DNA from: Petroclostridium xylanilyticum | Lineage (GTDB): Bacteria > Bacillota > Clostridia > SK-Y3 | Length of the DNA stretch: 64,000 nucleotides | Assembly: GCF_002252565.1 (NCBI RefSeq) | Contig: NZ_NPML01000018.1 | Coordinates: 124,001 to 188,000 of the forward strand | Direction: 5' to 3' | Part shown: positions 63,601-64,000 of the stretch, piece by piece | Numbering within the stretch: position 1 is the first letter of the stretch | Layout: the number at the start of each line of letters is the position of its first letter | The notes under the pieces: model-generated | Told to the model about the DNA's origin: nothing | What the model saw: the letters and a program-made list of their open reading frames with translations, nothing else | The model's database searches: none | Translations under genes and position numbers: made by a program

Positions 63601-64000
63601 ATACTTCTTCATATACCTTCACCGAATCCCCCTTTGAATCGGTAAACGGCTCATAAAGCCTGAAATCAGAACCTCTTAACTGGACGGTAATACCTCCCGC
63701 CGCATTCCCGCCGGTAGGATCTATACTATCGATCTCAGGGTTACTGCGCGGAATGATGTAGGTAAAACCGTCAAGCTTGCTGCCCGTCCCGCCTCCATGG
63801 TTAACCACTATTACAGGCACCGTCTTTCTATCCGTTCCTGTCTCCTGTCTAATATCACCCGGATAAGGAGGAACCTTGACCTTGATTGTCTTCCCGTCTA
63901 TATCTACCGTAACATTGTCCGGCGAAACCAAAACTCCGCCTATATAAACCTTTGTCTTCTTCTGTGGGTCTGCATTATGCTCAAAATATTTGCCATAAAT
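60692..64000 (-). CDS. Very large IPT/TIG-domain surface protein (5' end outside window)
   Basis: At least 1,102 codons, open to the window edge, so the N-terminus is missing. Repeated TIG/IPT domains are recognisable by motifs such as SIDPTGGNAAGGITVQLRGS, DRITPDKGPSNGGTRVKIEG and SITPSKGKKQGKDDVEIVG. An early segment (DSNDNGKWDEGEPFEDKNRN, then DINGDGEWTD) is a calcium-binding EF-hand-like insertion. A fibronectin type III domain (VNWLEVEGAREYEIYVVVDN) lies near 800, and a C-terminal domain ends the protein without an SLH. It is a likely extracellular adhesin or scaffold. The downstream neighbours are surface proteins. Confidence 0.88.
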   Translation of the reverse strand: MYGKYFEHNADPQKKTKVYIGGVLVSPDNVTVDIDGKTIKVKVPPYPGDIRQETGTDRKTVPVIVVNHGGGTGSKLDGFTYIIPRSNPEIDSIDPTGGNAAGGITVQLRGSDFRLYEPFTDSKGDSVKVYEEVYTDSNDNGKWDEGEPFEDKNRNNKYDSGLYYVDINGDGEWTDLRGVENIASLGDGDKKILPQVYFGKFKVSEYIAVSDERLIVKLPAGEKGNVDVYVVNNDYGISNKKPFAYNASSPKIDSITPSKGKKQGKDDVEIVGKEFSNSTIQVYNLEKDAQGKNKFDEKIMPLVRFGDITNRASQINDLDYGLIGNNETASVTLGAITVEYKGKDDTLTIKTIDGKYAQTFTGYDDTIKYIPVGLLKNVSNSTESYPEYELVRVEINKDDRRLIVERGYSPEAELKGTGQIIFKTPSYPAVGITTVRVINPDSGVAEGKFEYKNPDSRPAIITITKDGKLPQDANVPGYGDVKILRLTAKGGNIVKITGTDFRPGARVLIPGITDENGIAPVTENITPSNITFKMFAVPDNVVSQESVGIIKLYRVVVLNEDGGMTASDNLIPPIYLMFIKGETSPQIDRITPDKGPSNGGTRVKIEGKDFREKIEGMEGENNKFTVYFDGVPLPETNVTVVDTGTVYITTPSHAPGPVEIKVENPDGELSNTQIFTFISNPKITAVVDPADPSENTKIDVISVEGGQEIKLKGSGYQEGSKVVFNPVLKKIEEGKAAAGNVIYINGDAYTLDQGTEGTDVKFINSETLTVKTPQGKMGTTGVIVINPDGGASEIYEDITYSLPEIGIPQGVAAELVYNRYIKVNWLEVEGAREYEIYVVVDNTQVELIGSTKLTSFVYEDLEPRTTYKFIVKAVGEYNISKPSKESNSVRTGSKVGPPDDDGQLNDKTTMDKVGDQANIIIGEDSYSKEMTIDLTRGTLAGSKEVVISMSAKIASSYRAKSIKIIGKDFVIKFNPNNFNTSKVAENDHRKDAGVRFKISPYTGSSDLDAGKTALSTQYVLEANVFVGKDSTPIDYLTSGMEITLDFDAAKADMRRLKNIGLNRYDQTTQSWMLLANRADSYSTSIRAYTDRLGRYLIFGSKN

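Overview
The window looks like chromosome of a low-GC, anaerobic, spore-forming-type Firmicute of the Clostridia. The evidence is the WalRK/YycHIJ cell-wall locus, several S-layer-homology (SLH) proteins, a GerMN lipoprotein, an anaerobe's flavodiiron/rubredoxin/rubrerythrin set, purine-rich Shine-Dalgarno sites throughout, and no outer-membrane assembly genes. I do not name a species. Most genes lie on the minus strand.

Layout. 1-3.5 kb: end of a surface-polysaccharide region (nucleotidyltransferase fragment, Wzz-like chain-length protein, phosphoglucomutase). 3.5-7.1 kb: a mobile-element patch with two near-identical IS200/IS605 copies whose TnpB carries the same internal deletion; they bracket a PemK/MazF-like toxin and a degenerate rlmH paralogue. 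7.1-19 kb: citrate fermentation (citG, tctABC, citXFEDC) headed by a hybrid histidine kinase and a divergent response regulator. 19-28 kb: IS1595 remnant, rlmH lacking its last codons, then the walJ-murA-yycI-yycH-walK-walR block. 28-31 kb: gluzincin-type membrane protein, LysM/G5/M23 peptidase and an M1 peptidase remnant. 31-42.7 kb: surface-layer region with an SLH protein flanked by heptad-repeat coiled-coil genes, an IS605-type TnpB element carrying a ribbon-helix-helix gene, and two large convergent SLH paralogues enclosing a TolC-like gene. 42.7-50.3 kb: an orphan four-helix-bundle (23S intervening-sequence type) gene inside an inverted repeat, pyrG, a copper-amine-oxidase-N protein, and cyanophycin synthetase/cyanophycinase. 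50.4-54.4 kb: gas/oxidative-stress block with an H-NOX chemoreceptor, flavodiiron protein, rubredoxin and rubrerythrin-like ferritin. 54.5-64 kb: GerMN lipoprotein, CtpA protease, a three-SLH protein, a secreted protein of unknown function and a very large TIG-domain protein running off the window.

How it fits together: the cit/tct genes would import citrate and split it to acetate and oxaloacetate under two-component control; the wal block controls envelope metabolism; the SLH, peptidase and TIG proteins build and trim the surface; and the H-NOX, FprA, rubredoxin and rubrerythrin proteins would sense and remove O2/NO.

The most unusual material is between genes. Dispersed palindromic repeats are built from TTCACNG heptads, AGCTCGGAG units, a GAAACCACTGAAAAAGT unit and GGGGACGG units. 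One heptad pair brackets the four-helix-bundle gene as a 29-bp inverted repeat. The minus-strand SLH gene has a structured leader that displays a Shine-Dalgarno sequence in a hairpin loop.
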